A stretch of 19,169 bases of DNA from an uncultured Eubacteriales bacterium (GTDB lineage: Bacteria; Bacillota; Clostridia; Oscillospirales; CAG-382), in assembly GCA_934446095.1 (NCBI GenBank), contig CAKSDR010000023.1:1-19169 (forward strand), given 5' to 3'. A program made the position numbers and the translations under genes. The notes under the pieces are model-generated. The model had not been told where the DNA came from. It saw only the letters and a list, made by a program, of their open reading frames with translations, and did no database searches. The first letter of the stretch is position 1; every line of letters starts with the position of its first letter. This document shows, piece after piece, positions 1 to 7,378 of this stretch.

Positions 1-1010
1 GTTTTATTGCCTATATCAAGACCCATCCATCCGTCAGGAATTGCGTCTGAATAGATTGTCATATAAGTTGTATTTTCATCATAATCTCTTCCGATAACGT
101 TGTCAACGGGGATTATAAAGTTTACGCCTTTTGCACGCGCTTTTTCCATGAGTTCGTTTGCAAGTTCAACTTTGTCGTCCTCACAGATAGAAGTTCCGAT
201 AGAGTTGCCTATGGCTTTCATAAATGTATATGCCATACCGCCGCCGATGATAAGAGTATCAACTTTATCGATAAGGTTATTTATAACGCCGATTTTATCG
301 GAAACCTTGGCTCCGCCGAGAATTGCAACAAAAGGTCTTTTGGGATCGCTCAGCGCATTTCCCATGATAGTGATTTCTTTCTGAATAAGATATCCGCAAA
401 CTGCCGGAAGAAATGCTGCAACGCCCGCAGTGGAGCAATGTGCTCTGTGTGCGGAACCGAAAGCGTCGTTTACAAAAATTTCAGCAAGAGATGCGAGTTC
501 TTTTGCCATTTCGGGGTCGTTTTTTGTTTCCCTTGCATCAAAGCGAACGTTTTCAAGTAATACCGCTTCACCGTCTTTGAGGGAAGCGATTTTTGACTTT
601 GCGTCTTCACCGATAATATCTTTTGCAAATGCAACGTCTTTTCCGAGAAGTTCGGAAAGTCTTTTTGCAACCGGTGCAAGAGTGAATTTTTCAGCGTCGC
701 CTTTAAGAGCTTTTTCAATATACTGCGCTTTTGCGGCAGCCTGTTCGTTTGCGGGAAGCGCTTCTACTGCTGCTTTTTCCTTTTTGTTCAGAGAAAAGTT
801 TTCTGTAAATATAGCATGAGGTTTTCCCATATGTGAGCAAAGAATTACCTTTGCGCCTTTTGAAAGCAGGTACTTGATTGTCGGAAGAGCCTCAACGATT
901 CTTTTGTCGCTGGTGATAACGCCGTCTTTAAGAGGAACGTTAAAATCGCAGCGTACAAGGACTTTTTTGCCTGACACATTAATGTCTTCAATAGTTTTTT
1001 TGTTAAACAT
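1..1010 (-). CDS. pgk: Phosphoglycerate kinase (3' end outside window)
   Basis: Glycolytic enzyme that transfers a phosphate from 1,3-bisphosphoglycerate to ADP in the cytosol. 336 complete codons are visible, open to the window edge, so roughly the last 70-80 residues with the Gly-rich C-terminal part are missing. The N-terminal substrate-binding signature VLVRCDFNVP is at residues 17-26, HMGKP at 60-64, LLENVRFD near the middle, and the reading ends in DGWMGLDIG, the start of the nucleotide-binding domain signature. ATG at 1010 is preceded by an AGAGGTG ribosome site. A stretch of about 40 residues (66-107) between HMGKP and TLAPVAKRL is longer than the short loop of textbook PGKs. It has its own promoter upstream and looks separate from the coaD operon. 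Identification is certain; only the 3' end is unseen. Confidence 0.97.
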   Translation of the reverse strand, partial: MFNKKTIEDINVSGKKVLVRCDFNVPLKDGVITSDKRIVEALPTIKYLLSKGAKVILCSHMGKPHAIFTENFSLNKKEKAAVEALPANEQAAAKAQYIEKALKGDAEKFTLAPVAKRLSELLGKDVAFAKDIIGEDAKSKIASLKDGEAVLLENVRFDARETKNDPEMAKELASLAEIFVNDAFGSAHRAHCSTAGVAAFLPAVCGYLIQKEITIMGNALSDPKRPFVAILGGAKVSDKIGVINNLIDKVDTLIIGGGMAYTFMKAIGNSIGTSICEDDKVELANELMEKARAKGVNFIIPVDNVIGRDYDENTTYMTIYSDAIPDGWMGLDIGNK

Positions 1011-1021
1011 ATATACACCTC

Positions 1022-1036
1022 TGTAAAAATTTTACA
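1022..1036. repeat. Perfect palindrome in the pgk leader
   Basis: TGTAAAA-A-TTTTACA is a perfect inverted repeat with 7-bp arms and a 1-nt centre, lying between the predicted pgk transcription start and its ribosome site. With a 1-nt loop it suits a protein-binding operator better than an RNA hairpin. No known regulator is recognised. AT-rich leaders produce such palindromes by chance fairly often. Confidence 0.4.
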
Positions 1037-1051
1037 ATTTTTTCCTTCTAG

Positions 1052-1080
1052 ATTATATCACATCATATTTCATTTTGCAA
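1052..1080 (-). promoter_or_regulatory. Sigma-A-type promoter of pgk
   Basis: On the minus strand a -35 TTGCAA (1075-1080) and a perfect -10 TATAAT (1052-1057) are 17 bp apart, about 42 bp upstream of the pgk ATG. The start point would lie near 1045. The 5' leader then contains the dyad at 1022-1036 just before the ribosome site. Confidence 0.75.
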
Positions 1081-1101
1081 TAATCTGCGGCAAAAATATT
1101 G

Positions 1102-1599
1102 CTAAAAACCCAGCATTTCTTTAATAAGTTTCACGCACGGAACAAATTTGTCAAAATCGTACCCTTCGGATATGAGTTTTTTCACTGCGCTTGAACTTAA
1201 AAGAGAAAATTCGTCTTTTGACTGAAGATAAACGGTTTCAAGCGGTCTTCCGAATTTTTCAAGCGCGATTGCGCAGTTAACATCCGCCATTTTCTTTTCA
1301 TACCCGAAATCTTCGCCGTTTCTAAGCCCTTTTACGATAATATCGATGTTGTTTCTGCAGGCGTATTCGGATATATATCCCGAAAACAAATCCGCTTTTG
1401 CGTTTTTTATATCCGCAATTGACGCGTTTACGATTTTAAGCCTTTTCTCGTCAGAGAACATATACTTTTTATCGTCGTTTTTTGAAACAAGCACAGTTAC
1501 CGATTCAAAAAGGACGCAGGCCCTTTTAAGAATATCAAGATGACCGTTTGTAAAAGGGTCAAAACTTCCGGGAAACACCGCCGATAAAGCATTTTTCAT
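1102..1599 (-). CDS. coaD: Phosphopantetheine adenylyltransferase
   Basis: Catalyses the penultimate step of coenzyme A synthesis, joining 4'-phosphopantetheine and ATP to give dephospho-CoA; cytosolic, normally a hexamer. 165 residues, the usual family length. The nucleotidyltransferase signature is intact: PGSFDP at 10-15 followed by T-N-G-H at 17-20, and the second conserved loop appears as LLSSSAVKKLI near residue 135 (family consensus ISSTxVR, here SSSAVK). The ATG at 1599 lies 4 bp after the rsmD stop, and its GGAGAG ribosome site sits in the last codons of rsmD, so the two are translationally coupled. The rsmD-coaD pairing is a widespread bacterial arrangement and supports both calls. 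Confidence 0.96.
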   Translation of the reverse strand: MKNALSAVFPGSFDPFTNGHLDILKRACVLFESVTVLVSKNDDKKYMFSDEKRLKIVNASIADIKNAKADLFSGYISEYACRNNIDIIVKGLRNGEDFGYEKKMADVNCAIALEKFGRPLETVYLQSKDEFSLLSSSAVKKLISEGYDFDKFVPCVKLIKEMLGF

Positions 1600-1603
1600 G
1601 ATA

Positions 1604-2173
1604 TTACTCTCCGCTTTTCAAATCTTGTTTTTTTCTTAAAAGTGTAACAAAAGTTTTTCCGTATTTATAGGTTTTTATATATTCAAGATTATATATATCA
1701 CAACTGATATTGTTTTTATCGCTTTCGCATACGACAATGCAGCCGTCGTCCAGAATATCCGTCCTGCATAATTTTTTTAGAACTTCTCCGGGAATGTCTT
1801 TTGCATACGGCGGATCAAGAAAAACTATTCCGAACTTATCTCTGCCGTCGGCACCTTTAAGATATTCGCTGTAATCCTGTCTTGCAATTCTGCAGTTTTT
1901 CATAAGATTTGTCTTTTTTGCGTTGTTTTTTATTATTTCAACCGCTTTTTCGCTCTCGTCTATCAAAACTGCGCTGTCTGCTCCCCTGCTCAGCGCTTCG
2001 AGCGCCAGTTGTCCGCATCCCGCAAACAAATCAAGAACTCTTTTTCCGGCAATATCAAACTGTATTGCGCTGAAAAGCCCTTCCTTCACTTTTTCTGCGG
2101 TGGGTCTTGTTATATCTTCTCCCGGCAAGGTTTCAAGTTTCATTCCTCTTGCGGTTCCGGTAATTATTCTCAT
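1604..2173 (-). CDS. rsmD: 16S rRNA (guanine(966)-N2)-methyltransferase
   Basis: SAM-dependent N2 methylation of G966 in the 30S head. 189 residues, normal for the family. The N-terminal MRIITGTARG segment, the S-adenosylmethionine motif VLDLFAGCGQLALEAL (46-61) and the catalytic DPPY motif (120-123) are all present in order. The ATG at 2173 lies 3 bp beyond the uvrC stop, with an AAAGGAGAA ribosome site inside the end of uvrC; that spacing (about 11 nt) is a little long. It is the middle gene of uvrC-rsmD-coaD. The C-terminal LRKKQDLKSGE tail is short and basic, as in other Clostridia. Confidence 0.95.
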   Translation of the reverse strand: MRIITGTARGMKLETLPGEDITRPTAEKVKEGLFSAIQFDIAGKRVLDLFAGCGQLALEALSRGADSAVLIDESEKAVEIIKNNAKKTNLMKNCRIARQDYSEYLKGADGRDKFGIVFLDPPYAKDIPGEVLKKLCRTDILDDGCIVVCESDKNNISCDIYNLEYIKTYKYGKTFVTLLRKKQDLKSGE

Positions 2174-2176
2174 GCT

Positions 2177-4036
2177 TTATATATTCTCCTTTGATTTGTT
2201 ATAAAAATTATAGATATTTTCAGCGTCTTTTTTACTTATGCCTTTTACTTTTGACAATTCCTCGGTCGACGCTTTTTTGATATTTTGTATATTCTTAAAT
2301 TGCTTCAGCAAAATAACACTTTTTGATTTGCCGATCCCATTTATTTTTTCAAGTCCGGAACTTGTCACGGTTTTCCTCCTTGACGAATCCATTTTTGAAA
2401 AAGTGAATCTGTGAACTTCTTCCTGAATTTTATATATAAACGAATAAATATCCTGCTTTTTTGCAATTGAAATTTCATTTGTGCCGTCTGTAAGCGTTCT
2501 TGTTTTGTGAAAACTGTCCTTTACCATGCCGAAACAATCTACGGGAAGATCATATTTTCCGATAACAGGCTTTACGGCGTTTACATGACCTACTCCGCCG
2601 TCAAGCAAAATTATATCCGGCAAGGCCGAAAACGATTCGTCGTTTTGCCCTTCCATGCCGTTTGCGGCGTCGGAATAACGTTTAAGTCTTCTGTCGACGA
2701 CTTCACGCATTGAAGCGTAATCGTCGGCTCCGGAAACTGTTTTTACCGAAAAGGTTCTGTAATGGGATTTCTTAAATTTCCCGTCTTCAAGTACTATCAT
2801 ACCGGCATAAATATTATTGTTTCCGTTATTTGAAATATCATATGCTTCAATACGCGAAGGAATATAGTCAAGCCTTAACAGTTCTGAAAGTTTCATAAGG
2901 GTCTGCAGACTGCGGTTCGTATCTTTCAAATACTGCACCGCGTATTCTTTTGCGTTTTCCGAAGCCATATTTGCAAGTTCTTTTTTTCTGCCGGTTTTTG
3001 GAATATATATTTTGGTTTTGTGCCCTTGTTTTTTTTCAAGGAAATCCTCTATGGATTCTATTTTTTCTTCAGGCAGGCCAAAAGATAAAATTATATTTTT
3101 CGGAATATATCCTATGGAGTTGTAGTATCTTTGAATAAGATCAGACAGGGCATGCTCGTCCGACAGTTCGTTCGAAGAAAACAAAATCTGTTCTTTGTCG
3201 ATAACCTTGCCGTAACGTATAAAAATTATTGAAATTGCACAAAGCGGCTCAGCTTCATACAACCCGAACACGTCAAAATCAGCAGAAGCATCCGATATGA
3301 TTTTTTGGTTTTCGCATAAATTTTGAAGAGCCTTCAGCGCATCTCTGTATCTTGCGGCATTTTCAAAATTCAAGTTTTCCGACTCGGATTCCATTTTTAT
3401 TCTCAAAGATTCGGCAACCGATTTAAAGTTTCCCTTTAAAAACGATTCAAGTTCGGCAAATTGATTTTTGTAGGCAGATTCCGGAATATCGCCGCTGCAC
3501 GGTGCCGTGCACTGATTGATGTGATAATTAAGGCATGGCCGGCAGATTTTTCTGCCGTATTCGAAATCTTTGCCGCACGAGGCGATTTTAAATATTTTTT
3601 CCGCGGTTTTTATTATCTCTTTTGCTGCTGAAGCAGAGGTATAAGGACCGAAATATTTTCCTTTATCGTTTTTTCTTGTCCTTGTTAACACAAGTTTCGG
3701 ATATTTGGAATTTGTAATTTTTATATACGGATAAGTTTTTGCGTCCTTTAATTTAATGTTGTATTTCGGCGAATATTTTTTTATAAGTTCATTTTCAAGA
3801 ATCAGAGCCTCGGTTTCCGAATCTGTGTAAAGACATTCAAAATCCGAAATATTTTCCTGAAGTTTCGCGGTTTTAGGCAATAATTTTTCTTTGCTGAGAA
3901 AATATGACGACACCCTGTCGCGAAGCGATTTTGATTTTCCGACATATATTACTTTGCCATTCTTGTCTTTCATCATATATACGCCGGGACTGTGCGGCAA
4001 AAGTTTTACTTTGCTGCAAAGTTCCAAAAATGTCAA
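2177..4036 (-). CDS. uvrC: Excinuclease ABC subunit C
   Basis: Dual-incision nuclease of nucleotide excision repair, cutting on both sides of a lesion in the UvrB-DNA complex. 619 residues, typical. Domains in order: GIY-YIG nuclease (GVY at 18-20, YVG at 31-33, then LRDRVSSYF); a four-Cys segment (C..C.PC......C..PC, about 150-180) matching the reported iron-sulfur cluster of UvrC; UVR helical hairpin that binds UvrB (NFENAARYRDAL, about 215-230); RNase H-like endonuclease half (EAYDISN, then DGG); and tandem helix-hairpin-helix at the C terminus (GLEKINGIGKSK and ELSKVKGISKKDA). The start is a TTG at 4036 served by AAGGTGA; the next in-frame ATG would already be inside the GIY motif, so the TTG is preferred. 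First gene of the uvrC-rsmD-coaD operon. No clear promoter of its own was found. Confidence 0.96.
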   Translation of the reverse strand: MTFLELCSKVKLLPHSPGVYMMKDKNGKVIYVGKSKSLRDRVSSYFLSKEKLLPKTAKLQENISDFECLYTDSETEALILENELIKKYSPKYNIKLKDAKTYPYIKITNSKYPKLVLTRTRKNDKGKYFGPYTSASAAKEIIKTAEKIFKIASCGKDFEYGRKICRPCLNYHINQCTAPCSGDIPESAYKNQFAELESFLKGNFKSVAESLRIKMESESENLNFENAARYRDALKALQNLCENQKIISDASADFDVFGLYEAEPLCAISIIFIRYGKVIDKEQILFSSNELSDEHALSDLIQRYYNSIGYIPKNIILSFGLPEEKIESIEDFLEKKQGHKTKIYIPKTGRKKELANMASENAKEYAVQYLKDTNRSLQTLMKLSELLRLDYIPSRIEAYDISNNGNNNIYAGMIVLEDGKFKKSHYRTFSVKTVSGADDYASMREVVDRRLKRYSDAANGMEGQNDESFSALPDIILLDGGVGHVNAVKPVIGKYDLPVDCFGMVKDSFHKTRTLTDGTNEISIAKKQDIYSFIYKIQEEVHRFTFSKMDSSRRKTVTSSGLEKINGIGKSKSVILLKQFKNIQNIKKASTEELSKVKGISKKDAENIYNFYNKSKENI

Positions 4037-4062
4037 AATATCACCTTCTAAAAATACAAATA

Positions 4063-4101
4063 TTAAAGAAAAGAGCTTTAATCTTTCGACAAAGCTCCTT
4101 T
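4063..4101 (-). terminator. Rho-independent terminator after ptsH
   Basis: On the minus strand an 11-bp stem (AAAGGAGCTTT pairing with AAAGCTCTTTT, one G-U) with an 11-nt loop runs into TTTTCTTT. It lies 25 bp beyond the ptsH stop and before uvrC, so it should separate ptsH from the uvrC operon. Confidence 0.8.
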
Positions 4102-4111
4102 CAATAAAAAT

Positions 4112-4127
4112 AATTCTTCAAAGAATT
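4112..4127. repeat. Palindrome overlapping the ptsH stop
   Basis: AATTCTT-CA-AAGAATT is a perfect inverted repeat (7-bp arms, 2-nt centre) that includes two bases of the ptsH stop codon and precedes the main terminator. It may be a weak second hairpin at the mRNA 3' end or a chance AT-rich palindrome. Confidence 0.35.
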
Positions 4128-4389
4128 ACTCTGCAAGACCTGTTTCCAGAAGTTCAGTAAGACCGTTTATCGCTTCAACTTCATCGGCTCCGTCTGCTAT
4201 AAGAGTAATAGTTGTTCCGTTTGTAATGGCAAGCGACAAAACTCCGAGCAAACTTTTTGCGTTTGCACGTCTGTCACCGCATTCTACCCATATTGAAGAA
4301 GAATAAGAATTTGCTTTCTGTATAAAAAACGTTGCCGGTCTTGCATGCAGTCCCACGCTGTTTTTTATAACTAATTCTTTTGAGGTCAT
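4126..4389 (-). CDS. ptsH: Phosphocarrier protein HPr
   Basis: Small cytosolic phosphate carrier of the sugar phosphotransferase system; in Firmicutes it is also the corepressor partner of CcpA when phosphorylated on serine. 87 residues, full length. His15, the site phosphorylated by enzyme I, lies in VGLHARPA (12-19), which separates it from the Crh paralogue that has Gln there. Ser46, the HPr kinase target, lies in NAKSLLGVLSL (43-53). The gene is monocistronic: promoter 40 bp upstream, terminator just downstream, and no ptsI beside it. AAAGGGGAAA serves as ribosome site. Whether a complete PTS exists cannot be judged from this window; in Clostridia such lone HPr proteins can be mainly regulatory. 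Confidence 0.94.
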   Translation of the reverse strand: MTSKELVIKNSVGLHARPATFFIQKANSYSSSIWVECGDRRANAKSLLGVLSLAITNGTTITLIADGADEVEAINGLTELLETGLAE

Positions 4390-4426
4390 AAATGTCTTTC
4401 CCCTTTTGACAAATTTAATTTTTTAT

Positions 4427-4455
4427 ATTATAACAAATAAACCGTATAAAATCAA
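4427..4455 (-). promoter_or_regulatory. Sigma-A-type promoter of ptsH
   Basis: Minus-strand -35 TTGATT (4450-4455) and perfect -10 TATAAT (4427-4432) with a 17-bp spacer, ending 38 bp before the ptsH start codon. Confidence 0.75.
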
Positions 4456-4484
4456 GTGTTTTTGCATTTTTTATGCTATAATTG

Positions 4485-4961
4485 CTATTTTACGGTACTG
4501 ACGCTGCGAATAATGCCGCGGGCCGAAGCCTCGGAAGTGTAAAACGCTACATTTTTTCCGGGAGAAACAAACCACTGACCGAGGATATATTTTCCGAAAC
4601 TGTCGTATGAACCTTTGGAACGCACGGTAATTAAGATATCATACTTGTCATGCAGAAGCACTTTTTCAAATTCGTTATTTTCCGAAAGTTCATAGTCGTA
4701 TGAAACAGATGCCGTGCATGATACGACTTGTCCGAGAGGAATATCGCTTTCTGCGTCATAAATTGTATTGCCGTCGGTTAAGAACTCCGAAATATTAACG
4801 TCGTTCTTTTTTACCAGAATATCGTATTCTATTTCGGTATCCGACAAACTTTTTTCAAAAGTATTTTTCAGCGGATTTCTGAAAATTATTATACATATTA
4901 TTGCAAGAACCGCCGTTATTATAATTATGTCCGCCGTACTTATCCTTTTCCTTTTTTGCAT
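4485..4961 (-). CDS. DUF4330-like membrane-anchored protein, second copy
   Basis: Function unknown. 158 residues from the ATG at 4961, chosen over more upstream starts because AGAAAGGGTG lies just before it and the upstream reading would run back through the preceding gene. Basic N terminus (MQKRKR), one membrane segment at about residues 10-28 (IIIITAVLAIICIIIF), then an extracytoplasmic domain predicted to be mostly beta. The C-terminal half runs parallel to the preceding gene product: DILITVRSKGSYDSFGKY-x-LGQWFVSPG here against NIKITVMANASLSGNRYSVNG-x-IISAG there. This points to tandem duplication. The ATG is 7 bp past the stop of the first copy, so the two are translationally coupled. Membership of DUF4330 is my recollection of the family's shape, not a search result. 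Confidence 0.75.
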   Translation of the reverse strand: MQKRKRISTADIIIITAVLAIICIIIFRNPLKNTFEKSLSDTEIEYDILVKKNDVNISEFLTDGNTIYDAESDIPLGQVVSCTASVSYDYELSENNEFEKVLLHDKYDILITVRSKGSYDSFGKYILGQWFVSPGKNVAFYTSEASARGIIRSVSTVK

Positions 4962-4968
4962 GCCGAAT

Positions 4969-5463
4969 TCACCCTTTCTGCCCGCTGACTGAAATTTCCT
5001 TAAATTCGATGCATTTTCCGGTGCACACAAGATCCGGAACGCGGAATTCAATTTCTGTCCCGGCCGAAATTATATATCCGTTAACGGAATATCTGTTCCC
5101 GGAAAGCGATGCGTTTGCCATAACGGTTATTTTGATATTTTTCTTTTCCGGTACAACAATTTCAACATCTTGAGAAAGCGCCGGGTCATATTTTGTAATT
5201 TTAAAATCCGTCACTTCGACTTTTTCCGCCTGCCCTATTTTTGTCACGTGGGCATTTTCGCATATTATATCGCCTGTTTTTATATTGTTTGCAAAAGTTT
5301 CGTCGATGCCTTCAACAAGAAGGACATATTCCACGGGAAGGCTGCTGCTTTTAAAGATCCGTCCGTCACTATACAAGATATACATAGATGCGATAGCGGA
5401 GGCTATTATAAGAAAAAACACAAAATAATCAAAGACGTTGAATTTTATTTTTTTTGATGACAT
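4969..5463 (-). CDS. DUF4330-like membrane-anchored protein, first copy
   Basis: Function unknown. 164 residues: short basic start (MSSKKIKFN), one membrane segment at about 10-32 (VFDYFVFFLIIASAIASMYILYS), then an outside domain with alternating hydrophobic strands. It has the features I associate with DUF4330: the NVFD start, a KTGD segment followed by an IGxxxxVEV stretch, and a final NGYIISAGTEIEF strand pair. The ribosome site TGGAG stands 13 nt from the ATG, longer than ideal. It follows the O-antigen-ligase-like gene by 22 bp and precedes its paralogue by 7 bp, so the three form one unit. Inference: an accessory protein of an envelope polysaccharide or glycan pathway. Confidence 0.78.
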   Translation of the reverse strand: MSSKKIKFNVFDYFVFFLIIASAIASMYILYSDGRIFKSSSLPVEYVLLVEGIDETFANNIKTGDIICENAHVTKIGQAEKVEVTDFKITKYDPALSQDVEIVVPEKKNIKITVMANASLSGNRYSVNGYIISAGTEIEFRVPDLVCTGKCIEFKEISVSGQKG

Positions 5464-5485
5464 GATTTGTATATTTCTCCAGTCT

Positions 5486-7378
5486 TCATGAATTTAGACT
5501 TGCATAAAATCTATCGTTGGGATATCTTTCCAATGAATAGAAAATGACGGCTCTCTCAAGTGCGATAAACAAGAAAAACAAGACGTACAGCCTGTAATCG
5601 CAAAAGATATAATCAGTAAATCCTCTGACAAGAAGGGCTGTAATTCCGCAGAAAATGCTGATACATGTGTGCTTTGAAAAATCGTCCGCAAATATTTTTC
5701 TGTGAACGGCGGTGAAAAATTCCGACGAAAACAAAATCAGAATACAAACAAAAAATACTAAAGAAAACAAACCGTTTTCCGCAAAAATCTGCAGGTATAA
5801 ATTATAACTTTGCAGAGCAGCGTCCGCGCCCGCGTGCGACATGGACGAATAAATATTTTCATATAACTTCTGTCCCGAACCTATTCCGGAAAGAAGGCTT
5901 TTTGAAATAATTCCGAAAGTGTTTTCAAATATGGATATTCTGTAATTGCCGAAACTTACATAATTGCTGAAAATTTCCGGTATTTTGCCGGGAAGCACAA
6001 ACGGCATCGATACAAGAAATACAAAAGCGCCGATGAATATATTGAGATGGTGCCTGCTGCAAAAAGATATCAGAAGAAACAAACTTATAAGAATTGCGGG
6101 AATCATTCCCTTTGACACGGAAAAGTACATGCATATTCCCGTAAAAACAAATAAGGTGAACACGAAGAAGGTGTTGATTTTTTTGCCGTTAATAATTATA
6201 TAAGCAATAATTACAGGCAGAACTGCGGATAAAAATTCGCACAGCGTGTTTCTTGGCATAATGATGCTTTGCAAAAGCAATTCTATATTCGGAAAACCGG
6301 TATTTTTGAACGCGAAATAAGAATAAGCCGAATATATCGTTTCAACAGTTAACGAAAGAAAGAGAGCATTTATGCATTTTTCAGCCGCAGTTCTGTTTCT
6401 GACAAGGCTTACGCATGAAAAATAAACAAGCATAAGGCATGCAAGATTCAACGAATGCGGCACGCTTTGAAAGGAAGACAGAGTGCAAAATCCGCCGAGC
6501 AGTACGATGACAAGAAAAAGAAACATGCATATGTCAAAAAACGTTACTTTCAGCGTTCTTTTCCCTCTCAGAACTTTAAACATAAAGGCAATAAATGTAA
6601 CGAGAATTACAGATGTTAAAAATCTTTTGCCCGAAAAGGCTATCGTCAAAAAAGTAAGCACTACCCCGTTTTCCGGAATTTTAAACAGCAAAAGCATACT
6701 CAAAAACGAAAAAGCGCAAAGAAAGATTTTAATCGGCGGAAAAAGAAAAGAGAGGGCTCCCAAAACCATGCCGATTATCATGACCCCTTCGTATGATTTT
6801 GAACTGCGCGGATATTTATCGGCTCTTTTTTCATCAAAGCAAAAAAGTCCGTAAAATACAAAACTTAATATGATGCTTTTCTGCGACACTTCGCAAATGG
6901 ATTTTTTTGACGGCAGCAATATAAGGGAAATCAGAAGAAAGAGCAATGAAAAAACGAAGTTTGAAGTAAAAAGTTCATGTGTTTCGTGAAGATAGTATTT
7001 CAAAAACAGAATTACGGATGAATACAATCCGAAAAAGACTCCGCCCACGGCAAAATTTTTTATTTTAAACGACAGAATATCATCTGCAAGGTATTCAAAA
7101 AAATTCACAACGGCGCTTTTTTCACAAACTTTTGCAAAAGCGTTTTTAAACGAACAAAACTGAACCTGCGAATGTGAAATTTTTTCAGCGGCAGCTCCGC
7201 ATAATCCCCCGCTTAACTTTCCGAATTTTTGGTCGTAGGAAGTGAAAAAATTATAAATGCGGCTTTTTTTCACAAAGGAATAAAGAAAATCCGAAAATGC
7301 ACCGAAAGAAGAGATAATATTGCCGCGTTTGCGCGTGTGTAAAGTTTTTTTTGTGTTTTTACTGCTGATATCATTCAC
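5486..7378 (-). CDS. O-antigen ligase/polymerase-like membrane protein (Wzy_C type)
   Basis: Likely polymerises or ligates a cell-surface glycan from a lipid-linked donor on the outer face of the membrane. 630 residues: about 75 hydrophilic N-terminal residues, then at least ten hydrophobic segments from about 105 to the end. The family hallmark is the late extracellular loop (about 495-545) containing LLSGIGSGQ and SYNLYLQIFAENGLFSL, followed by RGFTDYIF in the last helices. Its start is unusual. The only in-frame start is GTG at 7378, which overlaps the end of trmD by 8 bp and abuts its own AGAGG sequence with no spacer. An ATG at 7374, forming the classic ATGA overlap with the trmD stop, is in another frame; see findings. 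The donor substrate cannot be told from sequence. Confidence 0.82.
   Translation of the reverse strand: MNDISSKNTKKTLHTRKRGNIISSFGAFSDFLYSFVKKSRIYNFFTSYDQKFGKLSGGLCGAAAEKISHSQVQFCSFKNAFAKVCEKSAVVNFFEYLADDILSFKIKNFAVGGVFFGLYSSVILFLKYYLHETHELFTSNFVFSLLFLLISLILLPSKKSICEVSQKSIILSFVFYGLFCFDEKRADKYPRSSKSYEGVMIIGMVLGALSFLFPPIKIFLCAFSFLSMLLLFKIPENGVVLTFLTIAFSGKRFLTSVILVTFIAFMFKVLRGKRTLKVTFFDICMFLFLVIVLLGGFCTLSSFQSVPHSLNLACLMLVYFSCVSLVRNRTAAEKCINALFLSLTVETIYSAYSYFAFKNTGFPNIELLLQSIIMPRNTLCEFLSAVLPVIIAYIIINGKKINTFFVFTLFVFTGICMYFSVSKGMIPAILISLFLLISFCSRHHLNIFIGAFVFLVSMPFVLPGKIPEIFSNYVSFGNYRISIFENTFGIISKSLLSGIGSGQKLYENIYSSMSHAGADAALQSYNLYLQIFAENGLFSLVFFVCILILFSSEFFTAVHRKIFADDFSKHTCISIFCGITALLVRGFTDYIFCDYRLYVLFFLFIALERAVIFYSLERYPNDRFYASLNS

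Noticed and set aside
1081..1101. GCAATA/TATTGC stem after coaD as a terminator.
   Set aside because: No T-run follows and the loop is 14 nt; it overlaps the pgk promoter instead.
4454..4482. Plus-strand extended -10 (TGCTATAAT) near the end of the second DUF4330-like gene, as a possible antisense promoter.
   Set aside because: No -35 match 17 bp upstream, and it reads only into the antisense of that gene.
6483..6854. 123-codon plus-strand frame opposite the O-antigen-ligase-like gene.
   Set aside because: Opposite-strand shadow with Lys/Arg-rich random-looking sequence and no start signal.
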